NCBI GenBank assembly: GCA_023436805.1
Contig: JAEZHT010000078.1
Coordinates: 40,113-104,112 of the forward strand
DNA: 64,000 nt
Direction: 5' to 3'
From: Bacillota bacterium
GTDB lineage: Bacteria > Bacillota_I > Bacilli_A > Acholeplasmatales > UBA5453
A program made the translations under genes and the position numbers. Below the pieces are notes generated by a model. It made no database searches, was not told the origin of the DNA, and worked only from the letters and a program-made list of their open reading frames with translations. Positions 55,444 to 63,954 of the stretch are shown here, one piece after another. Positions within the stretch are counted from its first letter, which is position 1. The number at the start of each line of letters is the position of its first letter.

Positions 55444-55854
55444 ATGGCGAAAAAGGGATTTAAAGCCTTCATGAAAGGCGACTCTTACACCAAAGGCTAT
55501 CTCACAGCATCCATCATCAATATGCTCGCTGTATCTACCACTGCAGGTATCACGATGCAGCTAAAGGTGGATTCCATCGAAGGCTTCATCATATTCATTG
55601 TGTTATTTACCCTCTTAGATATGATGATTGGGTTATTGATCAAAAGATACCTATTTCACTATGTCATCCAATCGTTTGGATTGGTGCTCGCTTTGACGGG
55701 GTTGTTACTGATATTCATCACGGAACGATTGGTGCCAGATGTATACTTCACCACCGTGTTCGGATTCGTTGGATTTTCCATATTCTTTTTAATATTTAGA
55801 TTGTTATTGATATATACCTATGAGAAACTAACGCTTAAAAGGGGGTTAAAGTGA
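55444..55854 (+). CDS. small four-span membrane protein of unknown family
   Basis: A 136-residue protein with four hydrophobic segments (about 18-38, 45-65, 75-95, 100-125) and a basic C-terminus. It lies between uvrA and hprK, the same place taken by yvlD (a holin-IV type protein) in Bacillus, but sequence similarity is too weak for me to call it. The ribosome binding site is poor (AAAAGAG) and expression may depend on coupling to uvrA six bases upstream. Confidence 0.7.
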   Translation: MAKKGFKAFMKGDSYTKGYLTASIINMLAVSTTAGITMQLKVDSIEGFIIFIVLFTLLDMMIGLLIKRYLFHYVIQSFGLVLALTGLLLIFITERLVPDVYFTTVFGFVGFSIFFLIFRLLLIYTYEKLTLKRGLK

Positions 55855-55855
55855 T

Positions 55856-56794
55856 ATGAACGGCATTAAAGTCATCCATTTGGTGAAAGACAACCAACTC
55901 ACGATTTTGGCAGGGCATTCAGGCTTAGAAAATTATATTTATGAAGACATGATTTCTAGACCTGGGATTGAACTCGCAGGATTTATGGACTTTTTCGATT
56001 CGAAACGTGTTATTTTGATTGGCTCTAAGGAAAATTCATTCTCGAATTTATTCTCAGAAGTCATTCAAGAAGAACGCATTCGCGATATATTCGCACACAA
56101 ACCACCGGCAGTCATCTTCTCTGTGAATGTTGAAGTATCAGCCCTGTATATCCGATTGGGTAATGAGTATGGGATTCCAATCTTGAAATCCAATTTACGA
56201 ACCACTGCACTCAACTCAAAACTGTACTCTTATTTACAAGAAAAATTGACTGAAAGACAAACGGTCCATGGCGTTTTATTGGACATTGGTGGCTTGGGTA
56301 CACTCATCATTGGTAAAAGCGGGATTGGTAAGAGCGAAACCGCACTTGAACTGATCAAACGTGGACACATCTTAATTTCAGATGACCGTGTCGATGTGTA
56401 TCAAAAAGAAGTTGGGATTTTAATAGGTCAAGCACCAAAAATCCTTGAAAGATACCTTGAAATTAGAGGGATTGGCATCGTGGATGTCGTCTCAATGTTT
56501 GGGGTAGGGGCTTACCGTGAAACCAAAAAGATTCGTTTGGTGGTTGAACTTGAAAAGTGGGAAGAAAACAAATATTATGACCGCTTAGGTTTAGATTTAG
56601 AAACCACCAAGTATTTTGATACAGAAATTCCAAAAGTAGTGATTCCTGTTTTACCAGGTAGAAACGTCGCAACCCTGGTTGAAAGTGCTGCGATGAATGA
56701 AAAATTGAAATATATGGGGTATCACGCAGCATTCAATTTAACCCGTGAAATTACCCGACATATGAAGAAATCAGAGGAAAACGACCGTGAATAA
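55856..56794 (+). CDS. hprK: HPr kinase/phosphorylase
   Basis: Phosphorylates and dephosphorylates HPr at Ser46, the switch for carbon catabolite control through CcpA. The 312-residue protein has the N-terminal domain (PGIELAGFMDFFD) and the C-terminal kinase with Walker A GKSGIGKSETALELIKRGH near 152, a DDRVDVY segment, and the signature RGIGIVDV near 203. Its presence supports reading the cre-like sites in the starch locus as functional. It overlaps lgt by 8 bp; order hprK-lgt-ppaX is as in Bacillus. Confidence 0.96.
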   Translation: MNGIKVIHLVKDNQLTILAGHSGLENYIYEDMISRPGIELAGFMDFFDSKRVILIGSKENSFSNLFSEVIQEERIRDIFAHKPPAVIFSVNVEVSALYIRLGNEYGIPILKSNLRTTALNSKLYSYLQEKLTERQTVHGVLLDIGGLGTLIIGKSGIGKSETALELIKRGHILISDDRVDVYQKEVGILIGQAPKILERYLEIRGIGIVDVVSMFGVGAYRETKKIRLVVELEKWEENKYYDRLGLDLETTKYFDTEIPKVVIPVLPGRNVATLVESAAMNEKLKYMGYHAAFNLTREITRHMKKSEENDRE

Positions 56795-57746
56795 CATCAT
56801 TGAACATATTAAAAAGTATCAACGTAACTACATCATCGTATCATCGATGGTCGCATTGTTTATTATTTTAGTAATGATCGCGACCAGAGGGGAAGCCCCA
56901 TACAACTCAATCGCCATCCAAGTGGGAGGTTTAAGGGTAGCTTGGTATGCAGTTTTCATTTTAACAGGTATCATTTTCGCAGCCATACTCGCGATGGAAG
57001 AAGCCGATTTGATTGGTGTGAAGCGTGACGATATCTACGACGGTTTGTTATACGCAGTGCCACTCGCGATTATCGGTGCGAGATTGTATTACGTCATTTT
57101 TGACCCGAATGGTTCTTATGAAAGTTTCATAGATGTCATCAATATCCCTAACGGGGGATTGGCGATTCATGGCGCAGTCATCATCACAATCGTATTCTTA
57201 ATATTTTTCACGAAGTTCAAAAAAATATCGATTTGGAAATTGGTGGATTTACTAGCACCGGGCTTTTTATTAGGCCAAATCATTGGACGTTGGGGCAACT
57301 TCATGAACCAAGAAGCCAATGGGATCGCAACCACAAGAGACTTTTTAAGAAATACATTAAGATTACCGAAGTTTATTGTCGATAACATGTATTTTTATGA
57401 TTCTAACGTTGGCGCGACCAATTATTACCACCCAACTTTCTTATATGAAGGCATATGGAATTTCTTTGGTTTAATGTTGATGGTCGTTTTAAGACGATTC
57501 AAAGGTTTAAAATCAGGCGACCTCATCGGTATCTATTTGATTTGGTACGGATTGGGTAGAGCTGTGATTGAACAATACTTAAGAACAGACCCATTGATGC
57601 TTGGCGATACCAACATTCGAATCAATGTCTTAAACTCCATCGTTTTATTCATGGGTGGTGGGGTTGCTTACCTCATCCTCAAACGTATTTTCTTTAAAGA
57701 ATTACCGGACTATGTCGATACGATTACGCCGAGGACAACCAAATGA
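56787..57746 (+). CDS. lgt: prolipoprotein diacylglyceryl transferase
   Basis: Adds diacylglycerol to the lipobox cysteine of lipoproteins, thus needed for MalE, the amylase and the LRR protein here. The 319-residue membrane protein has about seven membrane segments, NGGLAIHGAV, GRWGNFMNQEANG (the Lgt signature) and YHPTFLYEG. It has an N-terminal addition of about 30 residues over the shortest family members. GTG start overlapping hprK. Confidence 0.95.
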   Translation: MNNIIEHIKKYQRNYIIVSSMVALFIILVMIATRGEAPYNSIAIQVGGLRVAWYAVFILTGIIFAAILAMEEADLIGVKRDDIYDGLLYAVPLAIIGARLYYVIFDPNGSYESFIDVINIPNGGLAIHGAVIITIVFLIFFTKFKKISIWKLVDLLAPGFLLGQIIGRWGNFMNQEANGIATTRDFLRNTLRLPKFIVDNMYFYDSNVGATNYYHPTFLYEGIWNFFGLMLMVVLRRFKGLKSGDLIGIYLIWYGLGRAVIEQYLRTDPLMLGDTNIRINVLNSIVLFMGGGVAYLILKRIFFKELPDYVDTITPRTTK

Positions 57747-58375
57747 TCGATACCGTTTTGTTTGACTTAGACGGTACACTGATCGACTCGAACCACTTAA
57801 TCATCACGACATTCAAATATGTCTTTGAAACGGAACTACCACATATCCCAATGAAAGATGAAGATTACATCCCTTTCATTGGTCCAACCTTGGTTCAAGG
57901 GTTTGGTAAGTATGTTTCCGATGAGGCACAAATTCAACACCTCATCCAAGTCTACCGTAAGAAAAACTTAGAGATTCACGACGATTTAATACGCCCATTT
58001 GATGGCGCATTAGAACTGCTCATTCATTTGAAATCTCGAGGGATTCAAACAGGGATTGTATCGTCAAAAATGCATTTTTTAGTCGAAAGAGGACTTAGAG
58101 TGACGGGATTACTGCCTTATATCGATGTCATCATTGGTTCAGACGATGTCATTCACCACAAGCCCCATCCAGAACCCATTCAAAAAGCCTTGGGATTGTT
58201 TGATGACATCGATGAAGCCATTTATGTGGGTGACCATCCGAACGATATTTTATCGGGTAAAGCAGCAGGCATTAAAACCATTGGTATGAATTACAGCTGG
58301 CATTTAAAAGGGTTACAAGAAGCGAAAGCGGATTATTATTTAGATTCACTCATTCAAATCAACGAGGTGATATAA
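57743..58375 (+). CDS. ppaX: HAD-family pyrophosphatase, PpaX type
   Basis: A 210-residue haloacid-dehalogenase phosphatase: FDLDGTLIDSNHLIITTF (nucleophile Asp), the S-S-K segment (GIVSSKMH), and YVGDHPNDILSGKAAGIKTIG. In Bacillus the gene after hprK-lgt is ppaX, which hydrolyses the pyrophosphate formed by HprK; the same order here supports the name. A phosphoglycolate phosphatase-like role is the alternative. ATGA overlap with lgt. Confidence 0.82.
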   Translation: MIDTVLFDLDGTLIDSNHLIITTFKYVFETELPHIPMKDEDYIPFIGPTLVQGFGKYVSDEAQIQHLIQVYRKKNLEIHDDLIRPFDGALELLIHLKSRGIQTGIVSSKMHFLVERGLRVTGLLPYIDVIIGSDDVIHHKPHPEPIQKALGLFDDIDEAIYVGDHPNDILSGKAAGIKTIGMNYSWHLKGLQEAKADYYLDSLIQINEVI

Positions 58376-59290
58376 ATGTACGACTTAGTGATTATTGGTG
58401 CAGGACCTGCAGGCTTAACGGCAGCCATTTACGCTCAAAGAGCCAACTTAAAGACCATCATGATTGAAAAAAGTGCGCCAGGTGGACAAATTGTCAACAC
58501 AGGTGAAATCGAAAACTACACCGGATTTACCAAATTATCGGGTGGCGATTTGGCACTGAATATGTTCAATCACGCCATGGCTTTGGGGGTGGAATATGGG
58601 TATGGGGATGTCCGTTCTGTGGTGAAAGACAACGGTCTTTTTACCATCCATACAGATCAAGAAACCTACAAAGCGAAAGCGGTCATTGTCGCTTCTGGAA
58701 TGATTCAAAGAAAGCTTGGATTAGAAAACGAAGAACGTCTATCTGCCAACGGTATCAGCTGGTGTGCGATTTGTGACGGACCCATTTATAAAGGTGAAGA
58801 TGTCGTGGTTATTGGCGGTGGAAACAGCGCTGTTGAAGAATCGAGTTATCTCGCGACTTTGGTCAACCACTTAACCATTGTTCAAAACCTAGCCAAGTTT
58901 ACTGCCGATAAAAAGTCGATTGATCATTTGAGCAAAATGAGCAACGTAACCGCCTATTTCAATTCCGTGGTGACCCAATTCATCGTTGAATCTGATAAAT
59001 TATCTGGGGTAGAAATCACCAACACTGTAACACAAGAAAAGAAGATTATTCCGTGTAAAGGGGTATTCGAATACATCGGATGGAACCCCAATACCTATAT
59101 GTTAAAAGGTTTAAACGTCACCAACGCGTGGGGCTACATTGAAGCCAATGAAAAGATGGAAACGGCCATCCCTGGATTATTCGCCGCTGGAGATGTGCGT
59201 GTGAAACAAATCAGACAAGTGGTGACAGCGACGGCAGATGGTGCCATCGCCGTACAAAACGTATTAAAATATTTAGAATCTTTGGAATAA
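58376..59290 (+). CDS. trxB: thioredoxin reductase
   Basis: FAD/NADPH enzyme that reduces thioredoxin. The 304-residue protein has [16 protein letters not shown] (FAD site), the redox-active CAIC in [29 protein letters not shown] (NADPH site) and GLFAAGDVR near the C-terminus. The usual CATC is CAIC, a common variant. It starts directly after ppaX and precedes whiA. Confidence 0.95.
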   Translation: MYDLVIIGAGPAGLTAAIYAQRANLKTIMIEKSAPGGQIVNTGEIENYTGFTKLSGGDLALNMFNHAMALGVEYGYGDVRSVVKDNGLFTIHTDQETYKAKAVIVASGMIQRKLGLENEERLSANGISWCAICDGPIYKGEDVVVIGGGNSAVEESSYLATLVNHLTIVQNLAKFTADKKSIDHLSKMSNVTAYFNSVVTQFIVESDKLSGVEITNTVTQEKKIIPCKGVFEYIGWNPNTYMLKGLNVTNAWGYIEANEKMETAIPGLFAAGDVRVKQIRQVVTATADGAIAVQNVLKYLESLE

Positions 59291-59294
59291 GCCT

Positions 59295-60230
59295 ATGTCA
59301 TTTGCGAGAACGGTTAAAGACGAAATTGTCAAAATCAGAACGGATAAGGATGAACAACTCGCGGAATTGTCTGCGTTATTACATTTAAACACAGACATCC
59401 ATTTAACCAGCGAGGGGGTTCATCTAGAATTCCACACGAATAACCCTTCGATAGCGAGAAGGTTTTTCGTGTTGATTAAAAACATGTATGAAGCAAAAAC
59501 CGAAATCATCTCCAAAAAAGAGATGCGTCTAAAGAAAAAGAGTGGGTATTTAGTTTTGGTCAAATCCCATGTGAATAAAATCATGGATGAACATTCCATG
59601 GTCGATCAAAATAGCCTTGAATACGAATTTTTAACCGAAACCGATGAAGAGAAAAGAGCTTATTTGAGAGGCGCATTTCTCGCTTCAGGTTCTGTGAATG
59701 ACCCCATCAAACCAACATATCACTTGGAGTTGTTTGTCATGAATAAAACAGACGCGATATTCATTCAACGCTTGATGAATCACTTCGATTTGAATGCGAA
59801 AATCACCAAACGCAGACAAGGTTTGATTGTATATTTGAAAGAATCGGAAGCCATCAGTGCATTCTTAAGTGCGATTGGTGCGGTAGAAGCGGTGTTTAAG
59901 TTCGAAGATGAACGCATCAAACGGGATTTCAACAATTCGATCAACCGATTAATCAACATCGAAATCGCCAATGAAAAGAAAACCATTGAAGCGGCCAATG
60001 AGCAACTCGAAGACATCGAACTCATCAAAGCCAATAAGGCCTTTGGAACGATCGATACGAAACTCAAGGATACGATTCGCTTAAGAGAAGCCCACCCAGA
60101 AGCTTCCCTCAATGAACTGATTGAAAAATATCAAGAAGAAACGGGTCAAAAGATTTCTAAATCTGGAATGAATCACCGGTTATTAAAAATTAAAGCACTC
60201 GCAGAATTCATTCGGGAGGGTAAAAAATGA
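59295..60230 (+). CDS. whiA: WhiA-family DNA-binding protein
   Basis: A 311-residue protein with an N-terminal LAGLIDADG-like domain (AYLRGAFLASGSVNDP near 118) and a C-terminal helix-turn-helix (EASLNELIEKYQEETGQKISKSGMNHRLLKI). WhiA affects cell division and chromosome segregation in Firmicutes. It is present after trxB as in Bacillus (trxB-yvcIJK-whiA) but the yvcI, rapZ and yvcK genes between are absent. Overlaps acpS by 4 bp. Confidence 0.93.
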   Translation: MSFARTVKDEIVKIRTDKDEQLAELSALLHLNTDIHLTSEGVHLEFHTNNPSIARRFFVLIKNMYEAKTEIISKKEMRLKKKSGYLVLVKSHVNKIMDEHSMVDQNSLEYEFLTETDEEKRAYLRGAFLASGSVNDPIKPTYHLELFVMNKTDAIFIQRLMNHFDLNAKITKRRQGLIVYLKESEAISAFLSAIGAVEAVFKFEDERIKRDFNNSINRLINIEIANEKKTIEAANEQLEDIELIKANKAFGTIDTKLKDTIRLREAHPEASLNELIEKYQEETGQKISKSGMNHRLLKIKALAEFIREGKK

Positions 60231-60583
60231 TGACCACAGGTATCGACTTGGTTGAAATCAGCCGCATTCGAGCTCTCAACAGCACCGCTTTTGTTGAAAG
60301 GGTCCTTTCTAAAAGCGAACGTCAATTTTTCGAAGACATTCAGAATGAATCCCGTAAGTTCACCTTTTTAGCGGGGAGATTCGCAGCGAAAGAAGCCTTA
60401 TTTAAAGCGTTGAAACGCGGCGATCGAACACTAAATTTTAAAGATATCACGATATTGAACGATGGAGATGGGGCACCGTATATCGCTTCATTCCCAAACA
60501 GCGAAGGCTATCAAAGTGAAATCAGCATTTCACATACCGAAAATTACGCCATCGCGATTGTCTTACTTGAAAAAAAAGAATAA
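60227..60583 (+). CDS. acpS: holo-[acyl-carrier-protein] synthase
   Basis: Transfers the phosphopantetheine arm from CoA to ACP. The 118-residue protein has TGIDLVEISRIR at the N-terminus and FAGRFAAKEALFKAL (here LAGRFAAKEALFKAL) near 50, with SISHTENYAIAIV at the end. Its presence implies ACP-based lipid synthesis. Two in-frame ATG (60227, 60230) are possible starts behind GGAGGG. Confidence 0.94.
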   Translation: MMTTGIDLVEISRIRALNSTAFVERVLSKSERQFFEDIQNESRKFTFLAGRFAAKEALFKALKRGDRTLNFKDITILNDGDGAPYIASFPNSEGYQSEISISHTENYAIAIVLLEKKE

Positions 60584-60604
60584 TTACCATATTCTCCATT
60601 CAAC

Positions 60605-60633
60605 TTGTAAGAACATCGTATTTTTTGTATAAT
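60605..60633 (+). promoter_or_regulatory. promoter of the thioredoxin-like anchored protein
   Basis: TTGTAA (60605-60610) and TATAAT (60628-60633), 17-bp spacer, then GAGGAGA. Confidence 0.85.
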
Positions 60634-60658
60634 ATCATAGGAATGAGGAGAGATTAAC

Positions 60659-61228
60659 ATGCCACGCGTTACAAATACAAAGAAACCTGTTAGCAAACAA
60701 AACAACAAAAAAGCAGTTCAACCAAGCAAGACTTCTAGCAAAGTGATGCTATATACCGTCCTAGGCATTTTATTGATTGGGGTAGGGGCACTCACTTATT
60801 GGGTATTGGATACCTACGTATTTAAAGACAAAGAACCAAATTATGATCGTTTTGAAACGCTTGATCACATCGTTCTAGATGAATATAAATGGTTATTAAA
60901 TGACAATGAAGAAGATGCATTAGAAGACGTCAAATACGATGTTTATGTGTATATTTACAATGGTAATTTTGAAGAATGCACCGTTTGTGAAGATTTAGAA
61001 AGTGCCGTCATCGCAGCCGCAGAAGCTGCAGGTAGCCAAAACTATTCCTTCTTCGTCATGAATTATAACGATAAAGATAATATGGATATTACAAGCTACA
61101 TTACTGGGCTATTATTACCAAATAGACCAGCCTTAATTCACATTCAAGGTGACGCTTTAGCAACTGAAAACGCCATTATTACAAGTCCTACATCGATTTT
61201 ATCAACACTGAACTCAATTAGAAATTAA
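60659..61228 (+). CDS. membrane-anchored thioredoxin-like protein
   Basis: A 189-residue protein: a basic cytosolic tail (1-28), one membrane segment (about 30-51), and an outside domain. That domain has VYVYIYNGNFEECTVCEDL with a CTVC pair (Cys107, Cys110) at the start of a helix and LLPNRPALIHI with a Pro (157) at the position of the thioredoxin cis-Pro, ending in two strands. This fits a thioredoxin fold for thiol chemistry outside the membrane, but the sequence is too divergent for a family name. trxB lies three genes upstream. Confidence 0.72.
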   Translation: MPRVTNTKKPVSKQNNKKAVQPSKTSSKVMLYTVLGILLIGVGALTYWVLDTYVFKDKEPNYDRFETLDHIVLDEYKWLLNDNEEDALEDVKYDVYVYIYNGNFEECTVCEDLESAVIAAAEAAGSQNYSFFVMNYNDKDNMDITSYITGLLLPNRPALIHIQGDALATENAIITSPTSILSTLNSIRN

Positions 61229-61249
61229 AAGGGCCATTAAGCCCTTTTT
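61227..61249 (+). terminator. terminator after the thioredoxin-like gene
   Basis: AAAAGGGC-CATTAA-GCCCTTTT hairpin with T-run, overlapping the stop codon. Confidence 0.88.
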
Positions 61250-61273
61250 GTCCGAAAAAAAGGTGGAATATAT

Positions 61274-63451
61274 ATGGATCAATTATTAATCAAAGAAATC
61301 GCGAATACCCTCAGTATTAAAGACAAACAAATCGAAGCCGTATTGAGCTTGCTCGATGAAGGCAATACCATCCCATTCATAGCGAGATATCGTAAAGAAG
61401 TGACTGGTGGTCTCGATGAAGAACAAATCAACGAGATTCATAAATCATGGGAATATGGGGTAAATTTATTAAAACGAAAAGAAGACGTCATCCGCTTGAT
61501 TGAAGAAAAAGGCATGATGACCGATGAATTACGCAATAACATCTTAAAATCGACCAAATTGGTTGAAGTTGAAGATTTATATCGACCATATAAGGAAAAG
61601 AAAAAAACCAAAGCAACCGAAGCCATCGCGATGGGCTTAGAACCGTTGGCTAAATTGTTTTTAAGCTTCCCAAATCAAATTGACATTGAAGCTGAAGCGA
61701 AAAAGTTCATCAATGAACAAGTAGCAACAGCTGAGGACGCCATTACAGGTGCAAAATACATCATTGCAGAACAAGTGAGCGATAACGCAGATTATCGTAA
61801 AGCACTCCGTGTTGAGATGGAAGTCGACGGTTTAATCACGTCTAAAGTGAAGAAAAACGGCGAACAACTCGATGAAAAACATGTGTATGAAATGTATTAC
61901 GACCATGTTGAAAAAGTATCTAAAGTAGCACCGCATCGCATCTTAGCAATGAACCGTGCAGAAGATGAAAAAATTATTTCGATTTCTATTGACAGTAACA
62001 CCCCGGCGATGTTAAAATATCTCGGCTCAAAAATTTTAACCAATCCTAATTCACCGGTAGTGCCTATCGTAGAGGCCGCGATTGAAGACGCTTTAAAGCG
62101 TTTGATCTATCCAAGTTTAGAGCGTGAAATTCGCGCTGACTTGACTTCAAAAGCTGAAGACCAAGCCATCGAAGTGTTCGCTATGAACTTAAGAAACCTC
62201 TTGTTACAACGCCCGATGAAAGATAAAGTTGTTCTAGGTGTTGACCCAGCTTACCGCACCGGTTGCAAACTTTGTGTTGTAAACGAACAAGGTACCGTCT
62301 TACAAAAAGGTGTCATCTACCCGCATGAAAAGTATAAAGGTGAAGAACACATCGAAGATCGTGTCACTTTATCTGAAAAGATTATTCGTCAATTCATTGC
62401 GAAACACAATGTCGATATCATCGCCATTGGTAATGGAACAGCCTCTCGTGAAACAGAAGCCTTCATTGCAGAGCTCCTCAAGAAATATGACCTCAAAACG
62501 AAGTACGTCATTGTTTCAGAAGCAGGCGCATCAGTATACTCTGCCTCAGAGTTAGCGAGAGAAGAATTCCCGGATTACTCGGTTGAAGAACGTTCAGCAG
62601 CATCGATTGCGAGACGTCTCCAAGACCCACTATCCGAGCTGGTTAAAATCGATCCAAAATCGATTGGTGTTGGTCAATATCAACACGACGTATCACAAAA
62701 GAAACTATCCGAATCCCTAGATTTTATCGTAAGTAACGCAGTAAACCAAGTTGGTGTCAACGTCAACACGGCTTCCAAATCCTTACTTACCTATGTATCT
62801 GGATTAAATAAAACGGTCTCCGAGAATATCGTGAAGCACCGTGACCAATTTGGCGCGTTCAAATCACGCCAAGACATTAAAAAAGTCCCTCGATTAGGGG
62901 ACAAAGCGTTTGAACAGTCGGTGGGGTTCTTACGCATTGTAGGTGGCGATGAAGCACTCGATATGACAGCGATTCACCCTGAATCGTACGCCACAGCAAA
63001 ACAGATCATGAAAAAATATCAGATAACACCTGATCAATTTGGTAAACCTGAATTGAAAAAAGTCATCGATCAAATCAACAGAGCAGCTTTACAACAAGAA
63101 CTCTCTGTGGATAAATACACCTTAAACGACATATTAGATGCATTTATTGCCCCTCAAAGAGACCCAAGAGACCAGTTTGACGCGCCTGTTTTAAGAAACG
63201 ATATTCTCCATCTCGAAGACTTAAAACCAGGTATGATGTTAGAAGGTACCGTAAGAAACGTAGTTGATTTCGGTGCGTTCGTAGATTGTGGTTTAAAAGA
63301 AGATGGTTTGGTCCATATTTCGAAACTATCCAAAGGCTTTGTCAAACATCCTAAAGATGTGGTCGCCGTTGGAGATATAGTTAAAGTATGGGTATTAAGT
63401 GTAGATGAAAAACGAGGTAAAGTCTCTCTCTCCATGATTGAACCTCGATAA
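61274..63451 (+). CDS. tex: Tex-family RNA-binding protein
   Basis: A 725-residue Tex/YqgF-domain protein. N-terminal Tex domain (GNTIPFIARYRKEVTGGLDEEQ), YqgF-like RNase H-fold domain (VLGVDPAYRTGCKLCVV, IAIGNGTASRETE), helix-hairpin-helix (VNTASKSLLTYVSGL, IKKVPRLGDKAFEQSVGFLRI) and a C-terminal S1 domain (GMMLEGTVRNVVDFGAFVDCG). Tex binds nucleic acids and modulates transcription in several bacteria; its catalytic status is unsettled. AAGGTGG site upstream; terminator downstream. Confidence 0.95.
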   Translation: MDQLLIKEIANTLSIKDKQIEAVLSLLDEGNTIPFIARYRKEVTGGLDEEQINEIHKSWEYGVNLLKRKEDVIRLIEEKGMMTDELRNNILKSTKLVEVEDLYRPYKEKKKTKATEAIAMGLEPLAKLFLSFPNQIDIEAEAKKFINEQVATAEDAITGAKYIIAEQVSDNADYRKALRVEMEVDGLITSKVKKNGEQLDEKHVYEMYYDHVEKVSKVAPHRILAMNRAEDEKIISISIDSNTPAMLKYLGSKILTNPNSPVVPIVEAAIEDALKRLIYPSLEREIRADLTSKAEDQAIEVFAMNLRNLLLQRPMKDKVVLGVDPAYRTGCKLCVVNEQGTVLQKGVIYPHEKYKGEEHIEDRVTLSEKIIRQFIAKHNVDIIAIGNGTASRETEAFIAELLKKYDLKTKYVIVSEAGASVYSASELAREEFPDYSVEERSAASIARRLQDPLSELVKIDPKSIGVGQYQHDVSQKKLSESLDFIVSNAVNQVGVNVNTASKSLLTYVSGLNKTVSENIVKHRDQFGAFKSRQDIKKVPRLGDKAFEQSVGFLRIVGGDEALDMTAIHPESYATAKQIMKKYQITPDQFGKPELKKVIDQINRAALQQELSVDKYTLNDILDAFIAPQRDPRDQFDAPVLRNDILHLEDLKPGMMLEGTVRNVVDFGAFVDCGLKEDGLVHISKLSKGFVKHPKDVVAVGDIVKVWVLSVDEKRGKVSLSMIEPR

Positions 63452-63465
63452 ATAAACAATATAAG

Positions 63466-63494
63466 AAAAGCACACCTCTCCAGTGCTTTTTTTA
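63466..63494 (+). terminator. terminator of tex
   Basis: AAAAGCAC / GTGCTTTT hairpin with a 9-nt loop and a T-run. Confidence 0.88.
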
Positions 63495-63539
63495 TTTTTA
63501 CTGGGGCTTATCAAAGATTAAAAACTTTCTTGTTTTTGG

Positions 63540-63568
63540 TTGACACTACGCCTAAAATAGGTTATCAT
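63540..63568 (+). promoter_or_regulatory. promoter of the tRNA pair
   Basis: Consensus -35 TTGACA (63540-63545) and TATCAT (63563-63568), 17-bp spacer; a TATAAT at 63568-63573 would be too far. Confidence 0.7.
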
Positions 63569-63583
63569 ATAATAGCGCATTCT

Positions 63584-63676
63584 GGAGTAGTACTCAAGAG
63601 GCTGAAGAGGCGCCCCTGCTAAGGGTGTAGACGGGCCAAAACTCGTGCGAGGGTTCAAATCCCTCCTGCTCCGCCA
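63584..63676 (+). tRNA. tRNA-Ser (GCU)
   Basis: A 93-nt tRNA with a long variable arm as expected for Ser. The acceptor stem pairs GGAGTAG with CTGCTCC, the anticodon loop is CTGCTAA (anticodon GCT), the T-arm contains GGTTCAAAT, and CCA is encoded. It reads AGC and AGU codons. Confidence 0.93.
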
Positions 63677-63704
63677 CTGTGCGCTTTTATTATGTTTTAA
63701 GCTT

Positions 63705-63780
63705 GGCCCGTTGGAGAAACGGTTAACTCACATGCCTTTCACGCATGCATTCACGGGTTCGAATCCCGTACGGGTCACCA
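63705..63780 (+). tRNA. tRNA-Glu (UUC)
   Basis: A 76-nt tRNA with acceptor GGCCCGT / ACGGGTC (one G-T pair), anticodon loop CTTTCAC (anticodon TTC), T-arm GGTTCGAAT and encoded CCA. It is co-transcribed with tRNA-Ser 28 bp upstream. Confidence 0.95.
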
Positions 63781-63794
63781 ATTTTATAAGTGAT

Positions 63795-63828
63795 AGTCTG
63801 TCTCAATCTTGAGATGGACTTTTTTCTT
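63795..63828 (+). terminator. terminator of the tRNA operon
   Basis: AGTCTGTCTCAA / TTGAGATGGACT, 12-bp stem with two G-T pairs, followed by T-rich sequence. Confidence 0.82.
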
Positions 63829-63890
63829 TTTACAGGGCTTTAATAGTAGAACGTTATGATTTTTAAAATCAAGAGTAAACGTCAAAAATT

Positions 63891-63919
63891 AACACCCTGT
63901 AGATTTTGGGTGTTTTTTT
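63891..63919 (+). terminator. second terminator upstream of the edge gene
   Basis: AACACCC / GGGTGTT hairpin with a 10-nt loop and a run of T, 36 bp before the last gene start. Confidence 0.65.
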
Positions 63920-63954
63920 GTACACTAAGGACATCAAAGGGAGAGATAAAAACA

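Noticed and set aside
63568..63573. TATAAT as the -10 box of the tRNA promoter
   Set aside because: Spacing to TTGACA would be 22 bp; TATCAT at 63563 gives 17 bp.
63673..63679. GCCACTG, which resembles a B12 riboswitch box
   Set aside because: It is the discriminator and CCA end of tRNA-Ser plus chance flanking bases; no other B12 riboswitch element is near.
63856..63954. In-frame ATG upstream of the edge gene
   Set aside because: The extra 33 codons run through a terminator-like hairpin and lack a ribosome binding site; ATG 63955 follows AAAGGGAGA.
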